Positions 25,826 to 32,914 of a DNA stretch of 50,220 bases are shown here, piece by piece. A program made the position numbers and the translations under genes. The stretch is from an uncultured Oscillospiraceae bacterium (lineage in GTDB: Bacteria; Bacillota; Clostridia; Oscillospirales; Acutalibacteraceae): positions 1 to 50,220 of the forward strand of contig URGH01000011.1 in assembly GCA_900547305.1 (NCBI GenBank), in the 5' to 3' direction. The notes beneath the pieces are model-generated. The model did no database searches. It saw only the letters and a program-made list of their open reading frames with translations, and was not told where the DNA came from. Position 1 is the first letter of the stretch, and each line of letters starts with the position of its first letter.

Positions 25826-26199
25826 TTCGCGCCCTCCTCTTTTTCAAACATTTCTGAAATTATTTCCAAAAGCTCCTTTTCCTTTAGCCCCAACTCAGCC
25901 GCGGCGGATACCGCCGCGCGGAAATCTCTTTTTGCCGACATTATAACCGCCGTGTCCGCTGCAGCGTCATCCGATATAAACGACCCTTTGCCCTTTACCG
26001 AGTATATAATGCCGCTGCTTTCAAGAATCTGGTAGGCTTTTTGTATAGTATTCGGGTTTACGCCCAGCTCCACCGCAAGGGCGCGCACGCTCGGCAGCTG
26101 CTCGCCGCTTTCAACGAGTCCCAGCGCCTTCATCCGCACAAAGCCGTTCACTATCTGGTCGCAAATAGGAACACCGCTTTTATAATTAAGCTTGAGCAT
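25822..26199 (-). CDS. GntR family regulator, YtrA type
   Basis: A 125-residue regulator with a winged-helix domain (residues about 10-78, including LPSVRALAVELGVNPNTIQKAYQ split across the recognition helix) and a short helical tail of about 40 residues. The short effector domain defines the YtrA subfamily, whose members repress the ABC operon they open and respond to envelope-active antibiotics in Bacillus. The operon starts from a consensus promoter with a 25-bp dyad 3 bp downstream of the -10. A near-identical dyad stands before the ABC-dlt operon at 37224. Confidence 0.9.
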   Translation of the reverse strand: MLKLNYKSGVPICDQIVNGFVRMKALGLVESGEQLPSVRALAVELGVNPNTIQKAYQILESSGIIYSVKGKGSFISDDAAADTAVIMSAKRDFRAAVSAAAELGLKEKELLEIISEMFEKEEGAK

Positions 26200-26215
26200 A
26201 ACGCACCTCCCCGAA

Positions 26216-26240
26216 ACTGTATTAGTCTTTGTAGTACAGT
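26216..26240. promoter_or_regulatory. GntR (YtrA-like) operator, own operon
   Basis: ACTGTATTA, 7 bp, TAGTACAGT: a dyad of 9-7-9 bp over the expected transcription start on the minus strand, ending 3 bp from the -10. Further TACAGT/ACTGTA half-sites flank the -10 on the other side (26235-26256). Confidence 0.7.
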
Positions 26241-26243
26241 TAA

Positions 26244-26272
26244 ATAATACACTGTAACGCGCCGTTTGTCAA
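26244..26272 (-). promoter_or_regulatory. Consensus promoter of the GntR-ABC operon
   Basis: On the minus strand TTGACA (26272-26267), a 17-bp spacer and TATTAT (26249-26244). A GGGGAGG Shine-Dalgarno precedes the GntR ATG. Confidence 0.85.
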
Positions 26273-26297
26273 TAAAAAATTTATGAATTTTATCATC

Positions 26298-26325
26298 TTG
26301 CAAAAAATGCCGAAAGTTGTATAAT
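26298..26325 (+). promoter_or_regulatory. Possible promoter for the antiporter with a long leader
   Basis: TTGCAA at 26298-26303, a 16-bp spacer and TATAAT at 26320-26325. Transcription would begin near 26332 and give a leader of about 270 nt running through the six-hairpin region. Confidence 0.4.
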
Positions 26326-26361
26326 ATAATCAGTCTGTTGATAAACCACAATTCTATTTTT

Positions 26362-26561
26362 GCGGCGTTCACGCCGCATTTAAGTTTTTCCGCTGACATG
26401 TGCGGCGGAAAAACACCTTATAAGCGAAAAATAGCTTAAAAAGCTATTTTTCAAGGGCACTGGGGTGAGTACCCACGGGGATAGAGTGCAGTCCGAAAAT
26501 CTCTGATTTTCGAGCGAGCGGCATTCCCGGTGGGGAGCGTGTCGAAAAAATCGACACGCTC
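26362..26561. repeat. Six-hairpin non-coding element
   Basis: This fills most of a 400-bp gap without genes. In order: GCGGCG-TTCA-CGCCGC (26362-26377); GTTTTTCCGC with GCGGCGGAAAAAC; GAAAAATAGCTT with AAGCTATTTTTC (to about 26452); GCACT with AGTGC (26457-26489) enclosing GGGTGAGTACCC; CGAAAATC-TCT-GATTTTCG (26494-26512); and GAGCGTGTCGA-AAAAA-TCGACACGCTC (26535-26561). Its left third recurs at 31003-31076 with two substitutions and a 2-bp indel, and 17 bp of its right end recur at 3485-3501. It is either a dispersed extragenic element or a structured leader of the antiporter gene. Confidence 0.7.
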
Positions 26562-26601
26562 AATATAATAGTTTTAAAAATACTTTAAGGGGTTGTTTAT
26601 T

Positions 26602-27813
26602 TTGGGTGCATACGGATATTTACTTGCATTGGCGCTTATATTGCTTTTTACTAAAATTTTCGGGCTTGCAACCGCACACGTTCATCTGCCGCAGGTAGTG
26701 GGCGCGCTTATCGCGGGCATACTTTTGGGGCCCAGCGGTATAGGAATACTTCACGAATCGGATTTTCTTACCAAAACCGCCGAAATAGGCGTTATAATGC
26801 TGCTTTTCATAGCGGGAATCGATACGGATATAAACGAGCTTAAGCACACGGGTCCCGCCGCCTGCTTAATAGCCGTTTTGGGCGTTGCGGTGCCTATAAT
26901 CGGGTGCGGCGGCGTTTACTGGCTTTTCTTCTCGCGCAGCCTTTCATATGCGAGCTTTATGAAGTCGGCGTTTGTGGGCATTGTTTTTGCGGCGACCTCA
27001 GTAAGCATAACGGTTGAAACGCTAAACGAAATGGGCAAGCTTAAAACAAAGGTGGGGGCAACGCTGCTTTCCGCCGCTATAATTGATGATATTATAGGTA
27101 TAGTGGTATTAAGCATTTTATCGGCCATGAGCGACAGCTCGGTCAGCCCCGCAATTGTAACCCTTAAAATATTCGGGTTCTTTATATTTACCGCCGTTGT
27201 AGGGTTTATTGTATATAAAGTGTTCAAGCGCATAGCGATAAACCACGCAACAAGCCGCCGCGTGGCGGTGTGGGCAATGGCTTTCTGTTTTATTATGGCG
27301 TTTTGCGCCGAAAGATTTTTCGGCGTGGCGGATATTACAGGCGCATATTTTGCGGGCGTGATACTCTGCAACGTTACCGATTCGCGCCAGTATGTGGCAA
27401 AAAAGGTGACCGCCGCATCGTACCTTGTTTTCTCCCCGGTATTCTTTGCGGGAATAGGGCTTAAAACCGAGCTTAACGGCATAACGCCGAATATAATAGT
27501 TTTCGCGCTGGTGCTGGCGGTAATGGCGGTAATAACTAAAATTATCGGCTGCGGGCTGGGAGCTAAAATCTGCAAAATGACCCCGCACGAGTCCTTAACC
27601 GTAGGCGTGGGAATGGTGGCGCGCGGAGAGGTTGCGCTTATGGTGGCGCAAAAGGGCATTGAAAGCGGAAATATTGACCCCAAGGTATTCCCCGCAATAG
27701 TGCTGTGCGTGGTAATAGCCGCGCTTATAACGCCGGTGCTTTTAAAACTTGTTATTTCAAAGGGTGATAAAAAAGCCCCGATGGACGGGGAAAAAATTTC
27801 GGTAAATGCTTAA
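26602..27813 (+). CDS. Cation:proton antiporter, CPA2 family
   Basis: About 403 residues, almost entirely hydrophobic, with some 12-13 helices. LPQVVGALIAGILLGPSG and the IAGIDTDINEL segment after it are typical of the Na+/H+ exchanger domain, and IDDIIGIVVLSIL carries the paired Asp residues of the ion site. There is no TrkA-N nucleotide-binding tail, so it is of the short NapA/GerN-like kind. I prefer TTG at 26602, 9 nt after AAGGGG; the TTG at 26593 abuts that site. A possible terminator lies 200 bp downstream. The ion (Na+, K+ or Li+) cannot be read from sequence. Confidence 0.88.
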   Translation: MGAYGYLLALALILLFTKIFGLATAHVHLPQVVGALIAGILLGPSGIGILHESDFLTKTAEIGVIMLLFIAGIDTDINELKHTGPAACLIAVLGVAVPIIGCGGVYWLFFSRSLSYASFMKSAFVGIVFAATSVSITVETLNEMGKLKTKVGATLLSAAIIDDIIGIVVLSILSAMSDSSVSPAIVTLKIFGFFIFTAVVGFIVYKVFKRIAINHATSRRVAVWAMAFCFIMAFCAERFFGVADITGAYFAGVILCNVTDSRQYVAKKVTAASYLVFSPVFFAGIGLKTELNGITPNIIVFALVLAVMAVITKIIGCGLGAKICKMTPHESLTVGVGMVARGEVALMVAQKGIESGNIDPKVFPAIVLCVVIAALITPVLLKLVISKGDKKAPMDGEKISVNA

Positions 27814-28014
27814 AATCGGTTTTTGGATTTCCTAGATTAATAATTTTGCCGCCCACCAAGGCTTCCTTCTTTTGCGATGCTGAAGTTCTTAATGAATTTA
27901 TCTTATCGGTCAATAATACCGATTGATTCTTATTTGTATGTAATCTTCAAATAAAAACACTTGACAAATTTTCCGCTATGGAAAGTATTGTACTTTAATT
28001 GTATTGTCTAAACA
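27814..28014. other. AT-rich gap after the antiporter
   Basis: No gene is supported. A TTGACA at 27961-27966 is followed at 19 bp by TATTGT, a weak promoter candidate that would run into the terminator at 28015 and give only a short RNA. Confidence 0.3.
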
Positions 28015-28053
28015 AAATGTCGGTATCGGATTTTCCCGATACCGACATTTTTT
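28015..28053. terminator. Bidirectional terminator
   Basis: Arms AAATGTCGGTATCGG (28015-28029) and CCGATACCGACATTT (28036-28050) pair perfectly around ATTTTC and run into further T. It lies just beyond the minus-strand XRE gene and downstream of the antiporter. Confidence 0.88.
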
Positions 28054-28059
28054 AATCCT

Positions 28060-28260
28060 TTAATCTTTAATGTATTCAAGTATATCGTTTATATCGCAGT
28101 CAAGCGCTTTACATAGCTTATCAATCGTCTTTGTTTCAATATTTTCATTGTTTTTAAGGCGTCTTACGGTTTTGCTGTCAATACCGCTTTTCTCTCTTAA
28201 ATAATAAGTGGATATATTTCTTTTTTCCATAGTCTTCCACAGTCGGTCAAATTTAATCAT
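28060..28260 (-). CDS. Small XRE/Cro-like helix-turn-helix regulator
   Basis: A 66-residue protein that is essentially one helix-turn-helix domain: YYLREKSGIDSKTVRRLKNN is the DNA-binding helix pair, followed by TIDKLCKALDCDINDIL, the typical Cro/CI end. The ATG at 28260 has AAGGAGAGG 7 nt upstream; frames extending further upstream lack any ribosome site. It is divergent from the broken Rossmann-fold gene, and operator-like dyads lie between them. Its AT-rich composition differs from the surrounding housekeeping genes. Confidence 0.85.
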   Translation of the reverse strand: MIKFDRLWKTMEKRNISTYYLREKSGIDSKTVRRLKNNENIETKTIDKLCKALDCDINDILEYIKD

Positions 28261-28272
28261 ATAACCCTCTCC

Positions 28273-28301
28273 TTGACAATTCTTATTATGGGGGTTATAA
28301 T
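28273..28301 (+). promoter_or_regulatory. Consensus promoter of the broken Rossmann-fold gene
   Basis: TTGACA at 28273-28278, a 17-bp spacer and TATAAT at 28296-28301. It starts within the Shine-Dalgarno region of the divergent XRE gene. Confidence 0.8.
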
Positions 28302-28328
28302 CTTTAATATTAAGGGGATATAATCCCC
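28291..28328. promoter_or_regulatory. XRE operator candidates
   Basis: GGGGTTATAATC at 28291-28302 covers the -10. GGGGAT-ATA-ATCCCC at 28314-28328 is a perfect dyad just after the start site. The palindrome TTAATATTAA lies between them at 28304-28313. The layout suits a repressor that shuts the rightward gene and possibly its own. Confidence 0.6.
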
Positions 28329-28347
28329 ATATTAAGGAGAAATTTTT

Positions 28348-28806
28348 TTGACCTGCACTTTTTTCGGGCATAAGAACACACCGGATAAAATTATATCGGT
28401 ATTAAAAAATAGCCTCATATACCTAATAAAACAAAAGGGCGTTAATCTTTTTTACGTTGGAAACCACGGAAATTTTGATTATACCGTTTATAAAACTTAA
28501 AAAGATATTTCAAAGGAGTACAGTATTGCTTATCGGGTTGTTCTGGCTTATTTACCTGAAAAGCAACAGGATTATAATTACTTAGATTTTTCCGATACGA
28601 TTTTACCTCCGGGGATTGAAAGTGTTCCTAAAAGATTTGTAATAAACTTCAGAAATAATTATATGTTGAATAATTCAGATATAGTTGTAACCTACATTAC
28701 TCAATTTATATCATCTCACGCAGCGAAATTTAAAGAAAAGGCTGTAAAAAAGAAGAAAGAAGTAATCGAACTTTCAGATATATCTAAACACAAAATGGAT
28801 GTGTAA
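28348..28806 (+). pseudogene. Rossmann-like (SLOG/DUF1273-type) protein gene with in-frame stop
   Basis: Read through one frame, TTG 28348 to TAA 28804-28806, the gene encodes about 152 codons. It starts MTCTFFGHKNTP after AAGGAGA, a start seen in a clostridial family of small SLOG-like proteins; VNLFYVGNHGNFDYTV follows. Codon 51 is TAA (28498-28500), where relatives have Leu (K-T-L-K), one base from TTA. The frame then continues intact through IESVPKRFVINFRNNYML and IVVTYIT. A promoter, Shine-Dalgarno and the rest of the frame are preserved, so the lesion looks recent, or the stop is read through. The function of the family is not known to me; SLOG domains generally bind nucleotide-derived ligands. 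Confidence 0.7.
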
Positions 28807-28814
28807 AAAAACAC

Positions 28815-28843
28815 TTGACAAATGTTAGACTATGTATTATAAT
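28815..28843 (+). promoter_or_regulatory. Consensus promoter of rplJ-rplL
   Basis: TTGACA at 28815-28820, a 17-bp spacer and TATAAT at 28838-28843, with a start site expected near 28850 at the beginning of the L10 leader. Confidence 0.88.
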
Positions 28844-28849
28844 TGCAGT

Positions 28850-28972
28850 GTTGCAATCCAAAGACAGCAGGTGACCGCACAGGTCGTAAGTTTTTCGCCT
28901 GCCGAGGTGTGCGCTTAAATAATTATGTTTATTTATGCCCGTCCTGATGTCTTTGGACGGGCATTATTTATA
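28850..28972 (+). ncRNA. Ribosomal protein L10 leader
   Basis: The segment from GCAATCCAAAGACAGCAGGTG through CCTGCCGAGGTGTGCG has the conserved core of the L10 leader that binds the L10(L12)4 complex in Firmicutes. CCAAAGAC (28858-28865) can pair with GTCTTTGG (28949-28956), closing the leader. GTCTTTGG overlaps the right arm of the hairpin GCCCGTCC/GGACGGGC (28937-28962), so the two folds compete, as expected for autogenous attenuation. Confidence 0.85.
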
Positions 28973-28992
28973 CTTTCGGAGGTGAAAATTAA

Positions 28993-29502
28993 ATGCCAAA
29001 CGCTTCAGTTCTTGAGAAAAAGCAGCAGCAGGTGGCAGAGCTTGCCGAAAAAATAAGCGGCGCAGTTACCGGCGTTATTGTTGATTACAAGGGTATTACC
29101 GTTGCCGACGATACGGCGCTCCGTAAAGAGCTCCGCGAAAACGGGGTTGAGTACTTCGTTGTTAAAAACACTATTTTAGGCCGTGCTATCGAGGGTACTT
29201 CCGTTGAGGGTATGAAGTCTGTTCTAGAGGGAACAACCGCTCTTGCCCTTTCTAAGGAGGATTACACCGCAGCGGCACGCATACTCTGCAAATTTGCCGA
29301 GGGTCACGAAAACTTCAAGGTTAAATCGGGATTCCTCGACGGCGAGGTAGTAGATATTGCTACTATTGAATCTCTTGCAAAGCTCCCCACAAAGGAAGTT
29401 CTTCTTGCAACCGTTTGCAGTGCGTTCCAGGCTCCTATCGCAGCCTTTGCACGCGCATTGCAGGCAATCGTCGATAAAGACGGATCCGCAGACGCGGAAT
29501 AA
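28993..29502 (+). CDS. rplJ: Ribosomal protein L10 (uL10)
   Basis: A 169-residue L10 with the N-terminal rRNA-binding domain (AVTGVIVDYKGITVADDTALR, NTILGRA) and the C-terminal helix that docks L7/L12 dimers. It forms the base of the ribosomal stalk. A GGAGG site lies 8 nt before the ATG. It is co-transcribed with rplL and presumably autoregulated through the upstream leader. Confidence 0.97.
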   Translation: MPNASVLEKKQQQVAELAEKISGAVTGVIVDYKGITVADDTALRKELRENGVEYFVVKNTILGRAIEGTSVEGMKSVLEGTTALALSKEDYTAAARILCKFAEGHENFKVKSGFLDGEVVDIATIESLAKLPTKEVLLATVCSAFQAPIAAFARALQAIVDKDGSADAE

Positions 29503-29539
29503 TTTTTAAAAAAATAATTTAAAATCGGAGGAAAATAAA

Positions 29540-29917
29540 ATGGCATCTGAGAAAATTGCAGCTATGATTGAAGAAATCAAAGCTCTTACCGTTCTTGAGC
29601 TTTCTGAGCTCGTTAAAGCAGTAGAAGAGGAATTCGGCGTATCCGCAGCAGCGGCAGTAGCAGTAGCGGCTCCGGCAGCAGGCGGCGCGGCAGCGGCTGA
29701 AGAGAAGACCGAGTTTGACGTTGTTCTTAAGGAAGTAGGCGCTGAGAAGATTAAGGTTATTAAGGCTGTTCGCGAGATAACCGGTCTCGGCCTTGCTGAA
29801 GCTAAGGCTATTGTTGACGGCGCTCCGAAGACCCTCAAAGAGGCTGTAGCTAAGGATGAGGCTGAAGCTATGAAGGCTAAACTCACCGAGGTTGGCGCTA
29901 CTGTTGAGCTTGCTTAA
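29540..29917 (+). CDS. rplL: Ribosomal protein L7/L12 (bL12)
   Basis: A 125-residue L7/L12: the N-terminal dimerisation helices, an Ala/Gly-rich hinge (residues about 35-55), and the C-terminal domain with EKTEFDVVLKEVG and KVIKAVREITGLGLAEAKAI that recruits translation factors. It lies 37 bp after rplJ with a GGAGG site. The unusually T-ending codons compared with the neighbours fit high expression. Confidence 0.97.
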   Translation: MASEKIAAMIEEIKALTVLELSELVKAVEEEFGVSAAAAVAVAAPAAGGAAAAEEKTEFDVVLKEVGAEKIKVIKAVREITGLGLAEAKAIVDGAPKTLKEAVAKDEAEAMKAKLTEVGATVELA

Positions 29918-29943
29918 TCGGCAAAACGCATAATCTAAGTTAA

Positions 29944-29980
29944 AAAATGGGCTGTTGCACTGCAACAGCCCATTTTAATT
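29944..29980. terminator. Terminator after rplL
   Basis: TGGGCTGTTGCA (29948-29959) and TGCAACAGCCCA (29961-29972) form a 12-bp stem with A4 on the left and T4 on the right. It can also serve the converging dltD-like gene. Confidence 0.9.
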
Positions 29981-29984
29981 TTAC

Positions 29985-30950
29985 CTAAATTTTCACCGTT
30001 TTGCGGTATTCCTCGTAATCCTTATTCCAGCGGGAAAAGCCCTTATCGGTTCGGCGGTCGGTAAGCTCGTAATTGCGGCTTAAATAATCGCCTAAAAACA
30101 TTGTACATTTTCTCGCGCCGCGGTTGTTGAGGTGGTTGCCGCCGTCGCGCGTGTCGGTCTTCCAGTTAAAATCAAACCGCGCGCGGTCTATGTTCATATC
30201 AATAAACGGAACGTTGTTTTTCTCGGCAAAGTCCTTTACCGCGTTGTGCTTACGGTAGCTCCATGAGCTTTGCGAGGGCAGCTCTAACAGTATTACCTTA
30301 ATGCCGTTTGCGTTGCAGGCTTTAATAAAGGCGTTAGCCGCAGTTTTTGCGGCAAGCGGTATTTCCGCTTTTTCTTTGCTCTTAACCATATATTCCCCGC
30401 CCATATAGCCCTTAACATCATTGCTGAGCCACTGACCCTTGGGCGCGCAGTGTGCGGTAAAGCGCGGCTTTTTCAAAAGCTCATCGGGTTTTACTCTTTT
30501 CCAGCGATCGTGGTACTGAAAAACCGAAAAGCAGGAGCCGAGCGAGGTATTTATAATTTTCGCGGCGCTTTCCACCACCTTTGATTTTGTAAAAAAGCCG
30601 TCGGTCTCTAAAATTACCACCTTGGGCTTGTGGCATTTTAAAATATCGTTCAGCATAACATACGCCTGCGCCACGGTCTGCCGCCCCTCGCCGCTTACAT
30701 ATGACGTGTAGCCGTAATTTTTCCAAAGCTCCATAGGCGAAAAGCCGCTGTATGCATCGGAATTGCCTATAACGGCAACGTCTATTGTATTTTTCGGCTC
30801 GGAGTAAAAGCCATGGGCGCTGGGGTTTACTATGCCTGCCTCTTTCGTGTTATCCTTAGGGGCGAGCATATATGAAAACGACACCACCGAAAGTATAAGC
30901 ACGGCAAAAAAGCTTACCGCGCGTATAAGGTTTTTAGCACCCTTTTTCAT
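29985..30950 (-). CDS. DltD-like SGNH-fold membrane-anchored protein
   Basis: About 321 residues with one N-terminal transmembrane helix (residues about 7-29) and an extracytoplasmic domain. VIGNSDAYSGFSP supplies a GxSD nucleophile region, and DGGNHLNNRG supplies the DxxH of SGNH hydrolases. This matches DltD, which acts with the MBOAT protein DltB in moving the activated group to the wall polymer. ATG at 30950 follows AAGAGGTG by 6 nt. It is the last gene of the ABC-dlt operon, separated from the dltB-like gene by 128 bp that hold a hairpin repeat. Confidence 0.75.
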   Translation of the reverse strand: MKKGAKNLIRAVSFFAVLILSVVSFSYMLAPKDNTKEAGIVNPSAHGFYSEPKNTIDVAVIGNSDAYSGFSPMELWKNYGYTSYVSGEGRQTVAQAYVMLNDILKCHKPKVVILETDGFFTKSKVVESAAKIINTSLGSCFSVFQYHDRWKRVKPDELLKKPRFTAHCAPKGQWLSNDVKGYMGGEYMVKSKEKAEIPLAAKTAANAFIKACNANGIKVILLELPSQSSWSYRKHNAVKDFAEKNNVPFIDMNIDRARFDFNWKTDTRDGGNHLNNRGARKCTMFLGDYLSRNYELTDRRTDKGFSRWNKDYEEYRKTVKI

Positions 30951-31002
30951 AAAAATCACCTCTTAAAACTCAATCTGTCAAATAACTTTAAATTTAACTT
31001 TC

Positions 31003-31076
31003 GCGGCGTTCACGCCGCATTTATGTTTTTCCGCTGACACGTGCGGCGGAAAAACACCTTGTATAAGCGAAAAATA
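31003..31076. repeat. Partial copy of the six-hairpin element
   Basis: 74 bp match 26362-26433 except for two substitutions and one 2-bp insertion. It keeps the hairpin GCGGCG-TTCA-CGCCGC, the GTTTTTCCGC/GCGGCGGAAAAAC hairpin and the left arm of the third. It ends 2 bp from the stop of the dltB-like gene, in the only large gap of the operon. Confidence 0.85.
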
Positions 31077-31078
31077 TC

Positions 31079-32665
31079 TCAAAACTGTCCGTAAATAAAG
31101 TCCACAGCCTCATAGCCTATGCCGTAAGCGCCGAAGATTATAACCGAAAGCACAAGCGCCAGATACACCGCCCAGCGCGCGGGTAATGCCCACTGCGCTA
31201 TGCTTTCCCTTATTTCAATGCCCTTTTCCTGCAAAAGACTGACGGTGAAAATTACCGCCGCGCCTATGGCGGTTATAAGAAAATCCGCCCTATCCATACC
31301 GCACAGCAGCACGTCCTTTAAAAATGTGCCGCCGCCGAAATCGGTAACTATGCGCTTTATCATAAAGAGCCAGTCGCACACGGTGTCTGCACGGAAAAGC
31401 ATCATTCCGCCTACTACCAAAATTAAAGTCCTGAATATTCTGAATATATTTATAGACGCCGAGTCCCGCTTAATTTTAAGCGCGGAGAAGAATTTCGCTG
31501 TAAGCGGCTCCGCGTACATTCCGAGCATCATTATTATGTAATAATAAAGCCCGTAAACAATATATTTCCAGCCTGCGCCGTGCCAAAAGCCTATGCCGAA
31601 CCAGGTGAAAAACAGGGCGAAAGATGCGGGAACGAGGGATCCCAAAAATTCATTCAGATGCTCCTTTGCAAAGCGCGAAAGCCTCATAAACGGCTTTGAA
31701 AGCGAGACGGAATAGAAAACATAGTCTTTAAGCCACGCACCGAGGGTTATGTGCCACCGCCGCCAAAATTCGTTTACCGATTTTGAGAAAAAGGGGCGGC
31801 AGAAGTTTTCAGACATTGTAACGCCGAACAGCTGCCCGCTGCCTATTACAATATCCATACAGCCCGAAAACTCGGCGTAAATCTGCAGGGTGTAAAGCAC
31901 GCCCGCCAAAAGTATTACGCTGCCCGAGTATTTGCCCGCGCTGCCGAACACCTCTGAAACCAGTATGTTCGCGCGGTCGGCTATAACCATTTTTTTGAAA
32001 AGCCCCCACACTATGCGCTGTAAAGCAAAGGCGGTGCGGTCGTAGTCAAACGGGTGCCCCTCGTAAAGATTATCGGCAAGCAGATCGTACCTGCCTATCG
32101 GACCCTCCACTATCTGCGGGAAAAAGCTTAAAAACAGGGCTAATTTTCCGAAATTTTCGGTAGCGCGGTATTTGCCGCGGTATACGTCTATAATATACCC
32201 CGCCGCCTGCAGAGTGTAGTAGGATATTCCGAGCGGCAGTATAAACTTTAATTTCGGCAGATGCGCCCTAATATGCACAAGATGTGCCAAAGATTTCGCC
32301 GTGTGCAGGAAAAAGCCCGAGTATTTTAAAACCAGCAGTATGCCGAAAACAAAAAGCACCGCCGATACCACAACCGCTTTCTTCTGCCATGCGATATTCG
32401 CTTTCAGTTTTTTTCGGTCTTCCTTTTCAAGCCCTTTTTTAGCAAGGGCAAAGCCGTCGTTTATCTTGTTTATAAACACTCCGGCAAAATACACCGCCGC
32501 GGTGGTAATAACAAGAAAAACCGCCAGCTTGCCGCTGTTTATCATATAAAAAATATAGCTTGAAACAAGCAGCACTACCCACTTGTATTTTTTCGGCGAC
32601 AGCGTGTAGCATAAAAACACGCTGCCCAAAAAAAGCAGAAGATAACTGTACGAGGTATAGCTCAT
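31079..32665 (-). CDS. MBOAT family O-acyltransferase (DltB/AlgI-like)
   Basis: A 528-residue protein with about twelve transmembrane helices. The MBOAT core shows FWRRWHITLGAWLKDYVFY and FWHGAGWKYIVYG, the second with the catalytic His. DltB-type proteins pass an acyl or aminoacyl group from a carrier protein across the membrane to a wall or exopolymer acceptor. It starts 6 bp after the carrier-protein gene and precedes the DltD-like gene, which fits the dlt scheme. AlgI-type exopolysaccharide acetylation would use acetyl-CoA and is less consistent with the linked ligase and carrier. Confidence 0.85.
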   Translation of the reverse strand: MSYTSYSYLLLFLGSVFLCYTLSPKKYKWVVLLVSSYIFYMINSGKLAVFLVITTAAVYFAGVFINKINDGFALAKKGLEKEDRKKLKANIAWQKKAVVVSAVLFVFGILLVLKYSGFFLHTAKSLAHLVHIRAHLPKLKFILPLGISYYTLQAAGYIIDVYRGKYRATENFGKLALFLSFFPQIVEGPIGRYDLLADNLYEGHPFDYDRTAFALQRIVWGLFKKMVIADRANILVSEVFGSAGKYSGSVILLAGVLYTLQIYAEFSGCMDIVIGSGQLFGVTMSENFCRPFFSKSVNEFWRRWHITLGAWLKDYVFYSVSLSKPFMRLSRFAKEHLNEFLGSLVPASFALFFTWFGIGFWHGAGWKYIVYGLYYYIIMMLGMYAEPLTAKFFSALKIKRDSASINIFRIFRTLILVVGGMMLFRADTVCDWLFMIKRIVTDFGGGTFLKDVLLCGMDRADFLITAIGAAVIFTVSLLQEKGIEIRESIAQWALPARWAVYLALVLSVIIFGAYGIGYEAVDFIYGQF

Positions 32666-32670
32666 AGCGG

Positions 32671-32898
32671 TTATTCGTCCTCTAATCTTTTAACCATTGC
32701 ATGAATTGCCTCGGCACTTTTAAAGTTCTCGGGCACAATGTCAATAGGGGTTATTTCGATATCAAATTCATCATTAAGCTCGCTGACCAGCTGCACTATT
32801 TTAAGTGAATCCAGAATTTTATCCCCTATAAGGTCGGTTTCGCGTGAATAATCAATTCCCGGTTTTATTTCTTCCAGTATTTTTATAACCTGCTCCAT
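32671..32898 (-). CDS. Acyl/D-alanyl carrier protein (DltC-like)
   Basis: A 75-residue acidic carrier. The DSLKIVQLV motif holds the Ser that receives 4'-phosphopantetheine (residue about 31). It starts 17 bp after the ligase-like gene with GGGGAGA 8 nt upstream. In the dlt pathway it accepts the adenylated substrate from DltA and hands it to DltB. What is loaded depends on the ligase, whose specificity is open. Confidence 0.85.
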   Translation of the reverse strand: MEQVIKILEEIKPGIDYSRETDLIGDKILDSLKIVQLVSELNDEFDIEITPIDIVPENFKSAEAIHAMVKRLEDE

Positions 32899-32914
32899 TG
32901 AATATTTCTCCCCA

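Noticed and set aside
23263..26199. Bce-type peptide resistance system with its own two-component pair
   Set aside because: The permease is not FtsX-like, and the regulator is GntR; the nearest two-component genes are 12 kb away.
27961..28053. Small RNA between a TTGACA box and the terminator
   Set aside because: No -10 at suitable spacing was found; the terminator is explained by the converging genes.
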